A program made the position numbers and the translations under genes. Source: Heterohyrax brucei (Eukaryota; Chordata; Mammalia; Hyracoidea; Procaviidae). Taken from it: a DNA stretch of 64,000 nt. The notes below the pieces were generated by a model that did not search any database, was not told the origin of the DNA, and saw only the letters and a list, made by a program, of their open reading frames with translations. Position 1 is the first letter of the stretch; every line of letters starts with the position of its first letter. This document shows, one piece after another, positions 35,400-61,696 of the stretch. The stretch spans positions 69,031,296-69,095,295 of the forward strand of contig CM053142.1 in NCBI GenBank assembly GCA_028571685.1, in the 5' to 3' direction.

Positions 35400-36160
35400 G
35401 ATTTTTCCTTTAAGGAGCTCTACCGCTTTAAGACTCATGGCTCCGCCCGTTACGTTGCGTCGCATCCTCAAGTCCCCGCCCCTTTAGGCAGCTCCCGTCT
35501 GGCCCGAATTGTCGGGTGGCTGTCAAGGCCCCTTTAAGCCGGAGCCCCACCCCTTGGCTCCCCGCCCCCTCCTTTCCCCTCCCCCGCCAGCCCCCACCAG
35601 GTGCCACCCGCAGGTCTTGCGGCCTGCAGCCCGCCGGTGAGCTCGGGCCCAAGGGGCCGCGCGGACCCGTTCCCTGCCTTCCCCGCCCTTGTTGTGTTCC
35701 AGTGGGACGGGGCTGGGGCAGATGAGGTGGTCTGGAGCGCCGGGAGTAGTGGGCCGGGAGCCGGTCGAGCAGAGGGAGGGGCCCAGGTGACCTAGGGGAG
35801 AGGGTGTTCCCCCGTGATGTTCACCCGACGACTGGGAACAAGGCTGTGGGAGACACGGGTTACAGCCAGGCGTTGTTACTCCCTTCTCGTGCCTGCCCAG
35901 TGTCCCCGTGCAGCCCAGTTGGGGAAGTGTCCCGCATAGTCTTCTGATGTCCAGGTCCCTACATGGGGGCGGGCTGCTGGCTCGGTTCAGCCAGCCGAGA
36001 CCGCAGACGTGGAGGCCGCCGAAGAGGTCCAGGCTGAAGGCTGTAGACTTTGAGGGGCGGCGGGAGGGTCCTGGTTACCCTTGGACTCCAGGCAGAGGTG
36101 TGGGCCACAGAAAAAGGGCAGGGATGGAGGGTGGCTAGTGTCCAGGAGCCAGACCCATTT
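35400..36160 (+). promoter_or_regulatory. PEX5: CpG-island promoter of PEX5
   Basis: GC content and CpG frequency rise sharply compared with both sides. Several GC boxes (Sp1-type) are visible: GGCTCCGCCCGTTACG (35440s), GTCCCCGCCCCTTT (35471-35484) and CCCCGCCCCCTCC (about 35560). There is no TATA box at a fitting distance, as expected of a broadly expressed housekeeping gene. The start site cannot be fixed from sequence alone. Confidence 0.75.
35530..35636 (+). other. PEX5: Probable non-coding exon 1 of PEX5
   Basis: A strong 5' splice site, CCGCCG|GTGAGC, lies at 35636/35637 inside the CpG island. The first coding exon has its own 3' splice site (CATCAG|AGAGC at 36411/36412), so an upstream exon must exist. 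This donor is the best candidate. The 5' edge is a guess. Confidence 0.5.
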
Positions 36161-36175
36161 GGGACCTGTGTCTGC

Positions 36176-36328
36176 TAAAAAACCATTGCCATCGAGTGGG
36201 TTCTGACTCGTAGTGACCCTATAGGGCAGAGTACAACTACTCCGGAGAGTTTCTAGGGAGCACCTGGTGGATTCAAACTGCTGACCTTTTAGTTAGCAAG
36301 CATAGCTCTTAACCACCAGGCCTCTAGG
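36176..36328 (-). mobile_element. AfroSINE in PEX5 intron 1
   Basis: Antisense copy: AACCATTGCCATCGAGTGGG, GACCCTATAGGGCAGAGTAC, CTGCTGACCTTTTAGTTAGC, CTTAACCACCAGGCC. Its head ends about 80 bp before the splice acceptor of the start-codon exon. Confidence 0.9.
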
Positions 36329-36349
36329 GCCCATACTGGGTGGGGGTGA

Positions 36350-51124
<14,775 letters not shown>

Positions 51125-52420
51125 CAGTGGGATGGGCTTCCCTGTGAGTGTCTGCTTGGAGGGGTCCCCGCTCTGGATGTGACTCCCTCTCCCATAGTGG
51201 GCCTACCAAGGGGGTGGGCTGATGACCACAAGCGGTATGGCCTCTCAGGAGCTGCTTCAGTATAGGGGCAGGTAGTCTGTGCTCTAGTTCCTACGTAATT
51301 GTAGGAAAACAGGCTGTGTTGTGTCTTGAGTCCTTTGGTAATTCAAGGACTGTACATCCAGCTACAGATCTCTCTGTTCATCATGCCCTTTCTTGGTGCT
51401 GCTTTTTGGGTAGGTCCAAAAATAGAGGGTAACTCTTGTCATCAGCTGCCATTTCTTATAGGACCTACCACATTTGTAATGTCTTTCTTTTCCCCTATTT
51501 TTATTGGGAGTTGATCATAGTATAGCATCCTTAGGTAGCTGTGTGTAGGAGATTTTCTTGCCTTGCACCTCAAAAGTTGACTACAGCTGGAATGGGATGT
51601 GTTGAGGATTGGTCTGCTTGATTAAATATTGTCTGGGCTCAGCAGAACTGAGTTTTGGTAGAGGTGCTCCTGGTTTTGTGGTTCTTGAATTTCTCCTGGC
51701 CAGTGAGCTCAGATTCCCTGTGAGTATGGTGCTGCAGGCAGTAATGCTGGTATCACTATTGTAGGGGTCCTCTAGAGCTTAGGTGTGGGTCATCAGGGGC
51801 CCAGTGCCATTGCTTCAGAGTGTTTAGGGGTGGGAGAAAAGGAAGGCTCCATAACGGTATGAGCCTAGCGGGGACCAGAGGGGTTCGGATCAAGGGGGCC
51901 TTTGATAGGAGGACAGAGCAAGTGGGATGCAGGTTGTGAGTACAGCAGGCCTTCCTCTTCTTAGAAAAACCTGTGTATAGGAGTTGAATTAGATTTTCTG
52001 GAATGCTGGCTCAGAGATTGCAGCCTTGCCAAATCCCTAGCAAAGTGGGATATCAGTGTTACTGCAAGCCTTTGTCTTGAAGGCTTCTTGAAGTACTACT
52101 TAAAATGTTTTTAGGGGAAAGTGTCAGAAAATCTCCTTCCTCCCTGTTACTTCACCAGGTGAAGTTTGAGTGAAGGTGAGGAGCAACTGTGATTCTTCTC
52201 AACTGTCCCTGCATGGAAAAACATGCTAACCCCAGAAATGACTGCTAAGCCTCTTGCCTTGTGTTCACTAGCTAGTGACCAGAGAGACTTTTTTTTTTCA
52301 AACTGCCATGGTCCCAAAATTCCATCCTGAAATTTATTTTTCTTTGTATGAATGTGTATATGATTTAAAAATAAAACTGTAAAATATTTGTATGAAGAAT
52401 AAATTGAGCTGACATGGGTA
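51125..52420 (+). other. PEX5: PEX5 3' UTR
   Basis: About 1.3 kb without repeats that I can name, unlike the introns, which fits a selected 3' UTR. It ends shortly after two AATAAA signals. Confidence 0.7.
52370..52403 (+). terminator. PEX5: PEX5 polyadenylation signals
   Basis: AATAAA at 52370-52375 and again at 52398-52403. A GT-rich stretch (GGTATGAG, then GCTGGTTGTG) lies 15-40 bp downstream and could serve as the downstream element. Confidence 0.75.
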
Positions 52421-52575
52421 TGAGTCCTGCTGCTGGTTGTGAAGTAGGGGGCAGAAGGTGGGTTGGTGTTTGCAGGATTGGTATTCAACAGTTTTCTCTC
52501 TTTATGTTTTCAAAATCTAATTGGTATATTAACCCATCCATCTATACAGTGATTATGGAGCATGTAATAGATGCT

Positions 52576-52728
52576 TAGAACCCTGGTGGTACAGTGGCTC
52601 ATAGCTCTGCTGCTAACCAGAAGGTTAGCAATTTGAATCTTCCAGCTGCTCCTTGGAAACCTTAGGGGACAGTTCTGCTGTGTGCTGTGGAGTCTCTAGG
52701 AGTCAGAATTGACTGAACAATAACAGGT
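52576..52728 (+). mobile_element. AfroSINE
   Basis: AGAACCCTGGTGGTACAGTG head, CCAGAAGGTTAGCAATTTGA core and CAGAATTGACTGAACAATAA tail. It is the first repeat after PEX5. Confidence 0.9.
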
Positions 52729-52869
52729 AATATATACTTGGTGGTAAAGTAAATAAGATGGACAAGGTCCCTGTCTTCATGGAGCCTGTAGTCTAGCAGT
52801 AGGGTCGGATGTTTGACAACATTTATATTTTTTTACCCTTGCCTTATTACTACAAAAGGAACATGCAGG

Positions 52870-53075
52870 GTGCTGTCTAAAAGTTAAAGGTCTACAGTTT
52901 GTACCTGACTGCTGCCTAAAGGTTGACAGTTCGAACCTCCTCAGTGGATATGTGAAAGAAAGGCCTGACAGTCTGCCCCTGTAATGATTATAGTCTAGGT
53001 AGCCCTGCAGGGAAGTTCACGCTGTGCTGTAGGGTCGCTGTGATTCAGAGGTGACTCGGTGATACATAGTAACAA
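52870..53075 (+). mobile_element. AfroSINE, long-body type
   Basis: AAAGGTTGACAGTTCGAACC core, the extra GAAAGAAAGGCCTGACAGTC segment, and a GGGTCGCTGTGATTCAGAGG tail. Confidence 0.85.
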
Positions 53076-53491
53076 AAGGCTTCTAAAGGTTTTCATCTGG
53101 TTGTGCTTGGTTTTCTCAGGCACTGTATCAGGAGCCATATCAAGAATTAAAAAAAGTAACTTGATTTATTGATTACACTTCTGGTATCTCTCCTAGGGGG
53201 AAAATTAAAATATGGACGAATAATTGTGTTTAGAAATAGATGTTCATGGCCATGTTAGAATATAAAATAACAAAAGGAGTTATATATATATATATATTAT
53301 ATATAATATATATGTAACTGTGAAATACAGTTATTAATGGAACAAATTCTACTGACAATAAATGCTAACCATGTAATGATCCAAAGGTGGGTAGGGGATG
53401 ATTGTTTATTTTAACGGAAAAATTCTTTGAGAAGAGACTAAGGGAATGTGCTAATGAACGTGTGGGGAGGATGAGTGAATTTCCTAGTTTT
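53076..53491. other. Intergenic, AT-rich
   Basis: Nothing coding. An AT dinucleotide tract lies at 53278-53315. Confidence 0.5.
53278..53315 (+). repeat. (TA)n low-complexity tract
   Basis: Alternating TATATA broken by three TTA/TAA interruptions; likely length-variable. Confidence 0.9.
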
Positions 53492-53685
53492 TTCACTCCA
53501 TTGCTGTTGAGTTCATTCTGACTTAGCAAATACATAAGACAGAGTAGAACTTCCCCATAGATTTTCCAAGGTTGTAATCTATGGAAGCATATTGCCATGT
53601 CTTTCTCTGTGGAGTGATTGGTGGATTCAAACCACTGGCCTTTTAGCAACTGAGTGCTTTAACCCCTGAGCCACCAGGAGACCCT
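53492..53685 (-). mobile_element. AfroSINE, long-body type
   Basis: Antisense: CCATTGCTGTTGAGTTCATT, AGACAGAGTAGAACTTCCCC, the extra TATGGAAGCATATTGCCATG segment, and a GAGCCACCAGGAGACCC head. Confidence 0.9.
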
Positions 53686-53854
53686 CCTGCTTCATAATTC
53701 TCCATCATTTCCACATTTTCTAATGGATGCATCATACTTTTACAGAAGGGACAGAAAACACACAGAGAACAGGGGGTCAGAGGCAATGGTGGCATTCACG
53801 TGCTGGTTTCTGAACTGCTCAGGCCTGAGGATGTGCTGGATCATGTAGGCAACA

Positions 53855-53927
53855 GTTTCCACACTAGATGTGAGAAGGAAAATAAGTCTGTGTTTCCACA
53901 CTAGATGTGAGAAGGAAAATAAGTCTG
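53855..53927 (+). repeat. Perfect 36-nt tandem duplication
   Basis: Positions 53855-53890 and 53892-53927 (GTTTCCACACTAGATG...AAGTCTG) are identical, with a single T between them (37-nt period). Confidence 0.95.
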
Positions 53928-54119
53928 GCTGAGTAAATGGGGGCGTGAGAGTTGAGCTAACTTCTAGTGTAGGCTAAGTTTCCAAGTTTCTCTGTCACCT
54001 GTTTTTGGTAGCATGAAGATGTCCAAAAGGGTGCTCTCCTTGCTTGGTTAGTATCTCTTCATATGTCTTTTGAACCGAAATCAAATTTAGTCTGTATTTC
54101 CTGAGCCCCTACCACATGC

Positions 54120-54330
54120 AAGGAGTCTCTGGGTGGTGCAAAGTGTTAACACACTTGGCTGCTAACTGAAAGATTGGAAGTTCAAGTTCACCCAGAGCAC
54201 TTGGAAAGAAAGGCCTGGTAACCTGAAAAAATCAGCAATGGGAAATCTTCTGGAGCATCGATCTGCTCTGCCACATAGAGGATCACCATGAGTTGGAATC
54301 AGCTGAATGACAAGTGGTTTGGTTTTTCAT
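54120..54330 (+). mobile_element. AfroSINE, long-body type
   Basis: GGAGTCTCTGGGTGGTGCAA head, AAGATTGGAAGTTCAAGTTC core, the extra GAAAGAAAGGCCTGGTAACC segment, and a GACAAGTGGTTTGGTTTTT tail. Confidence 0.88.
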
Positions 54331-54629
54331 TGTGTGTGTGTGAATATCTATCAAGCTTAAGAATTGTATTTAGGACAGAACTCAAAATGGGTACTGATAG
54401 GTGGAGATGGCCAGAAGCAAATAGATTAGAAACAGAAATTTTTAAGAAATTATGTTACAAATATACCATAACTCTGGACTAAAAAAATCTGTCGACTAAG
54501 TTATGAAACAACCCTTGGGGCCCCCTCCACTGCATTTTATTTGCAATCTTTAGTCACCGCATATACATGTGAAAATTAGACAATAGGGATGACAAAAAAG
54601 TTTATGCATTTGAAATACAATGGTGATGA
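54331..54629. other. Intergenic, nothing recognised
   Basis: Short AT-rich stretch between a SINE and an RTE fragment. Confidence 0.4.
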
Positions 54630-54980
54630 AGAATATTGAATATACTGTGGACTTCAGAAGAATAAACGAATCTGTCCTGGAAGCAGTACAGCCAAAATGT
54701 TCCTTAGAAGTGAGGATGGGTGAGACTTCTTTTCACATACTTTGCACACGTTATCAAGAAGGACCAGTTCATAGAGAAGGACGTGATCGTTGGTAAAGTA
54801 GAGGGTCAGCATAGAAGAGGAAGATTCTCGGTAAAACGATTGGCACAGTGGCTACAATCATGGGCTGAAACATGGCAGTGACTGTGAGGATGGTGCAGGA
54901 CTGGGCAGTGTTTTGGTCTGTGCTACCCAGGGTTGCTATGAGTTGGGACCAACCGGGCAATGACACCTAGCAACAAAAAT
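54630..54980 (+). mobile_element. RTE 3' fragment
   Basis: Collinear with 33530-33870 of the long RTE: GAAGAATAAACGAATCTGTC, TCACATACTTTGCACACG, and the closing GACACCTAGCAACAAAAATG. It is 5'-truncated, as is usual for LINEs. Confidence 0.85.
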
Positions 54981-55519
54981 GAACTGGAGGCATGCTTTTC
55001 AGTGCCCACGTCAGATGTGGCCAAGGAAGATAACTGATCCATCCAAAGGGTGGATCATGGGCCACAGGGAACAAGGGGCAAGAGAGTTGTGTAGAATAGC
55101 ATCTGGTTCTAATCAAGGGACTCACCACTATGAGAGAGGCCTGCGTGACGTCAGTCCTTGAAGGATTCCAGAATTGCTGTCAATCTGTATCTGCTGTGTA
55201 TCACACATTTTCAACCTTTCAGAATGGACATTTTCATTTTTGTTAGCTTGAACCTATTATATCTTAGAAGTATGGATTGGTGGGTAAGTTTTCTTTTTTT
55301 TTTTTTTTTGGTGTACATGTGTAAGTTAGCGAATCACAAGAAGCATACTCAGACTTGATGGAAATGGTTGTATGTTTTCTGGGTATTGTGGATATTAAGC
55401 TTGGTTCAGTGACTGGTGGGAATTTTGGATTTTCTCCCTAGCAGCAGTCACAAAGCTGTCCTATTTATGGAAAGATACGAGCAAATGGATATTTGAGGCC
55501 CTAACAGTGGAGTATGGCA
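54981..55519. other. Intergenic, nothing recognised
   Basis: No ORF or repeat that I can name. A T run lies at about 55290-55308. Confidence 0.4.
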
Positions 55520-55925
55520 GAAGTTGCCAGTGCTCACCAACATCCATGTTCTCTTCTTGGTACACAGAGAATCCATTCCCAGCTTCCTTGAATTTAGATG
55601 AGAATCTAGATGAGCCACATGACTCATTCTTGCCCATAGAATGTGAATAGAACTATGAGTATCACTTCTGGGCTGCGACAATTAAAAGTGGGTATGTCAT
55701 TTCCATTTTCTCTCTAGTCCATCCATTGACTGAAATACAGAAGGTAAAGCCTTAGAAAATCTGAAGCTGCCTGGGTGAAGGAGCCTGGGTCGCTGAATGA
55801 ATGTGTGGAGCAGAGCAGCCCTGATGACCCATATTGGGCTATGACATGAATGAGAAAGAAACCTGATTGAGCCCCTAGGTTTTGTGGTTATTTCTTTCAA
55901 TGCTTAGCCTTTTCTGACTAATACA
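55520..55925 (+). mobile_element. LTR-like repeat
   Basis: TAGAATGTGAATAGAACTAT, CACTTCTGGGCTGCGACAAT, GAGCAGAGCAGCCCTGATGA and an ending CTTTTCTGACTAATACAG resemble mammal-wide ERVL-MaLR-type LTRs. I cannot name the subfamily, and the 5' edge is approximate. Confidence 0.45.
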
Positions 55926-58260
55926 GTTTGCTATTATTGTTAAAGCATCATCCCTTTTAGTTTTTCTGGATGGAAACCTTAACTCTCAACTTGCATCAGT
56001 TACTAAGTTTTATTCTTTCTTTAAAAAACTTCATTTTGTAATATTTGAGACAGATAGAGAATACATTACTTTATAAGTAATTTGTGATGCAAGGTAATTT
56101 GGTACCCTTCAACTTCACAGCAGGAATTCTATTCATAATGTTGAGACTGTGTGCTTTTCCTTTATTTTATCTTCTTGCTATTTCCTGAGAAGTAGCCACC
56201 ACCATGCTTTTTACAAAATTCTCCTGTTACATACATATGCTTCACAAAACAACAGCTTGTTTATTTTTGAATTTTCTAAAAGTGGTATACTGTCATAGAT
56301 TCCTGAGATTTGCTGTTTTTTCATTTAATGTTATGTTTCAATGACTCATTTGCATTTCAGTGTACAGCTGCAGTAAATGAATATATCACAGTTTTTTTTT
56401 TTTAATTCTTCCATTGAACATTTAGGTTGTTTCCACTTTGAAGCTATAGTAATGAACAAATTGTTGCTTTGAATATTCTTGTAGCTGTCTCCTGCTGCTC
56501 ATGTGCAAGAGATTCTTGGGAACGTGACAAAGAATAGAATTGCTCGATGCAGGATATGTGAATGTTTATAGGTAGAGGCGAATTATTTCTAAAGTTAAGT
56601 GTGCTGATTTACATTCCTGCCATCCATAAATGAGTTCCCATTGTTTTGTATCACACTCCCACACTTAGTTTATAAGGATCCAACTTGTTCTCTAAGTTGG
56701 TGTTGTTAGACACAATTTTTCAATTCTAATGGCTTTAAAAGGGCACATTATTGTGATTTTAACTTGCATTTCTTTGATTAATAGCTTGAGAATCTTTTAA
56801 TTATTTTGGCCATTCATATTTGCCCTTCCATACATTGCCTAATTTATGTCAACTGGAAATGTTTTTTTCCATTGCATTGTCTTTTTATTACCGATTTTTA
56901 GAGGCTTTTCAATATTCAGATCCTATTCCATATGTATTACAAATAATTTCAGTATTTGGCTTTTCACTTACTTTATGGTACCTCTGGGTAAATGCAAGTT
57001 CTTAATTTTAATGTAGCTGAACTTCTTGATCTTTTTATTTAGAGTTATTGCTTTTTGTGTATAGTTCAGAAAGTTCTTGCCTACCTGAAGGTCATAAAAT
57101 ATCTACATATTATTTTATATATGTTAATGCTTTGACATTCACTTTTGAAACTTTATCTGAAATAGATTTTTACATATGATAATGATACAGTTTTTTTCCA
57201 TATGGATAATTATTACTTCAGTACCATTTATTGACTCCTCTTTTTTTAGTTATCTACAGTGCCACTCCATAATATATCAAGGGTCCATGCACATGTGGGC
57301 CTGTTTCTGATTTGCTATTTGGTTTCATTTGTCTTTTTGTTCTTCCCTCTGCCCAAATCATACTGCCTTAATGATCTTTGCTGTTGTTATTGCTGTTGAG
57401 TTGATTCCAACTCCTGATGACTCTGTGTGCACAAAGTAGAATTGCTTCATGGGATTTGCAAAGCTGTGATCTTTGGGAAGTGCATCATCAGACCTTTCTT
57501 CTGAGCTGACTCTGAATGGGTTTGAACTGTCAATCATTTAGCTAGTCATTGGGTGCTTAGTCGTTTGTACCACCCGTGAACTCTCTTAATGGTCTAATTT
57601 TGTCATAAACCTTGGCCAGTCCTCTCCCCTAGTTTATTCATTTCCAAGAATTTTGTTTTTTATTTCTGCTTTTTCATGTGTATTTTTGAGTATCCCAGGA
57701 ATCTGCAACAGTATATACCATTTTTAGAAAATTCAAAAATAAACAAGGTATTGTTTTGTGAGGCATATATATGTCACAGAAGAATTTTGTAAAAAGCATG
57801 GTGGTGGCTACTCAGGAAATGGCAAGAAGATAAAATAGAGGAAAAGCACACAGTCTTAACATTATGAATAGAATTCCTGCTGTAAAGTTGAAGAGTACCA
57901 AATTACCTTTCATGAATCTTTGTAAGCTCCATGAAAAAGCCTATTGGGATTGCTTTTAATCTGTAGATCAATTTGGGAAGATCTGACAACTTCATAATAA
58001 TTCTTCCGTGGAAAAGTATTAAAATATCTTTCAGTTTGCTTAAACTTTTGTTAGTCTCTTACTATAAGGTTTTATAATTATCAGACTTGTTACTACTTAT
58101 TATTTACTATTATTAGTTATATCTTTTAAAGCTTATATGTTAAGCTTTTTAAATATGTTTTTTATATGTTAAGCTTTTTCCATATAATCTTATTCAATTG
58201 CTGTATTCCCTTACAAATTCTATAGATTTAATTAATCTTATAATAGAGTCTTCTGGATTT
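55926..58260 (-). mobile_element. Old antisense L1 fragment, interrupted by a SINE
   Basis: AACATTTAGGTTGTTTCCAC, TTTACATTCCTGCCATCC and ACTTCAGTACCATTTATTGA follow the order of antisense L1M 3' UTR and ORF2 end. The sequence resumes after the SINE at 57596 with AATTTTGTCATAAACC and runs to about 58260. There is no open frame. Confidence 0.6.
57378..57584 (-). mobile_element. AfroSINE, long-body type, in the old L1
   Basis: Antisense: TATTGCTGTTGAGTTGATTC, GCACAAAGTAGAATTGCTTC and GTTTGAACTGTCAATCATTT. It is flanked by CTTAATGATCT (57367-57377) and CTTAATGGTCT (57585-57595), an 11-bp target duplication with one change. Confidence 0.85.
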
Positions 58261-58379
58261 TCTAGTCATAGAAAATCATATCATATAAAAGGAATGACTG
58301 TTTTGTTTTTTTCCTTGTAACTTTTATATCTTAAAAAAAAATCATACTCTCCTATCTAGCTCAATTAAAAAATAAAATA

Positions 58380-58535
58380 CAAAAATCATTGCCACGGAGT
58401 CAATTCTGACTCACAGTGACCCTTAAGAGACAGAGTAGAACTGCCTCATGAGGTTTCCAAGGAGGATCTGGTGAATTTGAACTGCAGACCTTTTGATGAG
58501 CAGATGTAACTCTTAACCACAATACCACAAAGGCA
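58380..58535 (-). mobile_element. AfroSINE
   Basis: Antisense: TCATTGCCACGGAGTCAATT, AGACAGAGTAGAACTGCCTC, and CTGCAGACCTTTTGATGAGC; the head is eroded. Confidence 0.88.
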
Positions 58536-59204
58536 CAATACTGAACAGATTTTTTTCTTTATTGTACCTGCAACATTTCTAATTTTTTACGGAGTGTTTT
58601 TAATTTTGCCGAGTGTTTTTGATAAAAACAATTCATCCATTTATAGATGTGCCTATCTTATTTGATAAGTTTTTCTTTTGTTGAAAAAGTTGTGAATGTG
58701 ACATTAAAAAAACATAATACTGAATTTTTTTTTAATGAATGTTCAGATATATACAGACTGTTAACTAGTTATCTCAGCTCTGGGATATCAGAGATTATAT
58801 CGATGCTAACTAACATCAATGAATTAGTTGCAATTGATGATGTGAATTCATCTGAGCAAGGTGCTGGACTGTGCGTGTGATGGGCTTTGTTATTTGTCAT
58901 CTAACAACCAATGACTAAGGTAACAAGCCATTTTATGACACTATTTAAATTAAGTTTAAACATTAAATTATTTAAGTTCCAATGTGCGCCTGTATGTACA
59001 TTTAGGATTCTTAAATAATGACAGAGATAATATCTTTATTTCTAAGGCAAGTCTAAGGAATATAGGAGGTTTCATTTCATCTAGCCTTTTAGACTGAGAA
59101 ATCCAAGGTCTTACATAAGATACAATGTTGTGTTTGTATTGTCATTTTACATTGTGGGGAAAATCAGAGAAAATGTGTTCAGCAATCTTATATGTCCAAA
59201 ATTA
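58536..59204. other. Intergenic, AT-rich, nothing recognised
   Basis: The 77-codon ORF at 58647-58880 has low complexity and no family resemblance. Confidence 0.45.
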
Positions 59205-59372
59205 ATCTACCGTCGAGTCATTTCCAACTTATAACGACCCTATAGGACAGAGTAGAATTGCCCCAGAGGGTTTTCAAGGAGGACCTGGTGGACTTGAACT
59301 GACAACCTTTGACTCAGCAGGGATAGCACTTAACCGGTACAGCACTTAACCGGTACAGCACCAGGATTTTCC
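59205..59372 (-). mobile_element. AfroSINE with an internal 16-nt duplication
   Basis: Antisense: TCTACCGTCGAGTCATTTCC, GACCCTATAGGACAGAGTAG. AGCACTTAACCGGTAC then occurs twice head to tail (59325-59340 and 59341-59356), in the part corresponding to the tRNA-like head. Confidence 0.9.
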
Positions 59373-59518
59373 TGACTACTAGTATGCAGGAAACCCAAAT
59401 GATTTAGAGTTACCAACCTGAGACAGACAGCAGATGGCGCCAAAAGACCTTAGCAACCAACTTTGCAGCCAGTCTCAGTTACTATCTTTTGATCCATAAG
59501 CTTGCCAGGGGCTTTAGG

Positions 59519-59758
59519 TATGGTGTGATGGTTCAACGGCAGAGACTCAGGAGTCAGACTGAGTGGCTCCACAGTACCACATTTGCTAGCTGGATGATCT
59601 TGGATGAGTTACTCAATTTCCTTTTCTTCTCTATAGAATAGGGATGTTAATACAAATCCTGTCTCATATGGTTGCTATGAGGATTAGAAGAATTACTTCA
59701 TGTCAATTACGGGGAAGAGTGCCTGGTTTATAACAAACATTTGAAGTGTTAGCTATTG
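59519..59758 (+). mobile_element. MIR
   Basis: Forward copy, nearly complete: TGGTGTGATGGTTCAACGGC, GGATGATCTTGGATGAGTTA, CATATGGTTGCTATGAGGAT and GAGTGCCTGGTTTATAACAA. Confidence 0.85.
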
Positions 59759-59926
59759 CTTTCCAAAACATTCCTTCCCTGTCCATACTTTAACATTTCC
59801 AATGGCAGCTCTTCCTGTTGCATTGCTGCTTCTCCTTGAGCCCACAGCTAGGCTCCATGGGAAACTTCCTATGAAAAACAAAAAAAAGTCATTCAGGTCT
59901 GATTTACAAATGCTTTTGAAGGACAG

Positions 59927-60097
59927 ATGATCCTGGCATAGTGGTTAAATGCTATGTCTGCTAACGCAAAGTTTGGCAGTTCAAATCTGTCAGGTGCTCT
60001 TTGGAAACTCTATGGGGGAGTTCTAGTCTATTCTGTAGGGTCACTATGAGTCAGAATCAACTCAGTGACACTGGGTTTGGTTTTTGGTTTGGTTTGC
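59927..60097 (+). mobile_element. AfroSINE
   Basis: GATGATCCTGGCATAGTGG head, AAGTTTGGCAGTTCAAATCT core, GGGTCACTATGAGTCAGAAT linker and a GGGTTTGGTTTTTGGTTTGG tail. Confidence 0.92.
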
Positions 60098-60295
60098 AAG
60101 ACATCTGTCACATACTGACTTCAGCGTTATAGAGCCCCTTTTGAGTGGTCCTGAAAGGCAGTGGGGAAGTAATGTCATCTCAGTGGACAGACCTTTGAGC
60201 ACTTCAGTTAGTTGTCTGCTCTGCCTAGAAGGTAAGAAGGCCAGAAGCAGTGTGTCTATACTGATTCATTGGCAGTGGTTAATGATTTCTTTGTA

Positions 60296-60856
60296 TGAAG
60301 TCTAGCAATAAAGTGTGTGAAGTTAATTGTTCTAAGTGCTGCATACCTCATAGCTGAATATTACTACAGTCATCTTCAAGTACTTCCCTTGGGAAGCTAT
60401 GCACTGATGCCAGTGCCTAGCCCACTGTTCAAAGCAATTTTGGAATCCTTTCCGGAATGGCTATTGCCCATGGTGGCACAGTGGCAAGTTCCCGAACTTA
60501 ACTGTATAGTTGTCTGTGAGGGAGTTTTTAGCCAGTAAACAAATAACTGTGTTGGAACACCCCCCCTACTCACCTGATCTGGCCTCCAGTGACTTTTTTC
60601 TTTACCTGAAGATAAAGGAAATATTGAAAGGAAGACATTTTGATGACATGCAAAACATCCAGGGTGAAAAGATGACAGCTCTGATGGCCATTCCAGAAAA
60701 TGAGTTTCATAATTTCTTTGAAGGACGGGCTAGGCACTGGTGTCAGTGCGCAGCTTCTCAAAGGGAGGACTTTGAAGGTGACCATAGCGTTATCCAGTAA
60801 CAAAGTATGTAGCACTTTTTCTAGGATGTGTTGGTGAACTGAGTTGTCAGACATCA
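60296..60856 (+). mobile_element. Mariner-like DNA transposon, internally deleted
   Basis: 561 bp with terminal inverted repeats (TGAAGTCTAGCAATAAAG on the left; GAGTTGTCAGACATCA closing on the right) and flanking TA (60294-60295 and 60857-60858). The ORF at 60510-60800 keeps the transposase C terminus (HPPYSPDLASSDFFLYLKIK, with the last Asp of the catalytic triad). The N-terminal DNA-binding part and the first two catalytic residues are missing. Non-autonomous. Same layout and junction as 15967-16531, opposite orientation. Confidence 0.85.
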
Positions 60857-61663
60857 TATGTTCAGATATTTGTAAAGAACAAGATGAAAGAACTAGCAAC
60901 AAGAAATTGCAAAAGAGATAAACGTTTTAAAAGAACACAGTGTAAAGATGTTTGTGCCCCGTGTGAATGGTAATGTAAGTTCACCCGCTGTAGAGGTGGT
61001 GCTGAAAAATCATCTTGGTAAGAAGACTTGCTCTGTGAATGCTAATCAGCTGTTTTCCCTAGCTAATTTAAAGTACGCTCATTGTGCTCCTGTATGAAGT
61101 AGCCACTGTTATAAATGGGCTTGGCAATTGGACTTAACAAGGCTGATCTACATATACTTTTGGTGGGTACCATAACAAACAACTGTAGAATCCAGTCTTA
61201 CTTGGAATATTACACCATGTCCTACAACCAGCTTCCCGGCAACAGGCTGATCATGTTAGACCTGTTCCATCATGGACAAGAATGTGACTATTTTCCTCGC
61301 TGGCATGTCCACTACTCTGGATTTAGATGGATATTAATCCTGATGTTAAACTACTGTTAAGATTAAGGGAAGCATTCACTGCAAAGCTCGCCACTTTGTA
61401 GAAAGCTAACTAAATTGTTGTTATTGCTAATAATTATTACCAGTAAAATATCAACTACCCAACTTTGATTCAAGTTTCTCACACTTCTCTGGTTCTCCCA
61501 ATGATTTCTGGCTTCTTAAATGAGAAATGAAGTTCAATCTGATTGACAAGGCCATTGCAACTGACTGATTCAGTGGCTCTAGGGCCAGGTGTTGCATCTG
61601 CCCAGCCTTCAACAATGACCCACTTTTTAATTTTTGTGCCACTCCCATAGCACGTGTGTAAGT

Positions 61664-61696
<33 letters not shown>

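Noticed and set aside
35428..35725. Pro/Arg-rich ORFs on both strands in the CpG island
   Set aside because: GC-rich promoter DNA leaves few stops by chance. There is no domain or conserved start.
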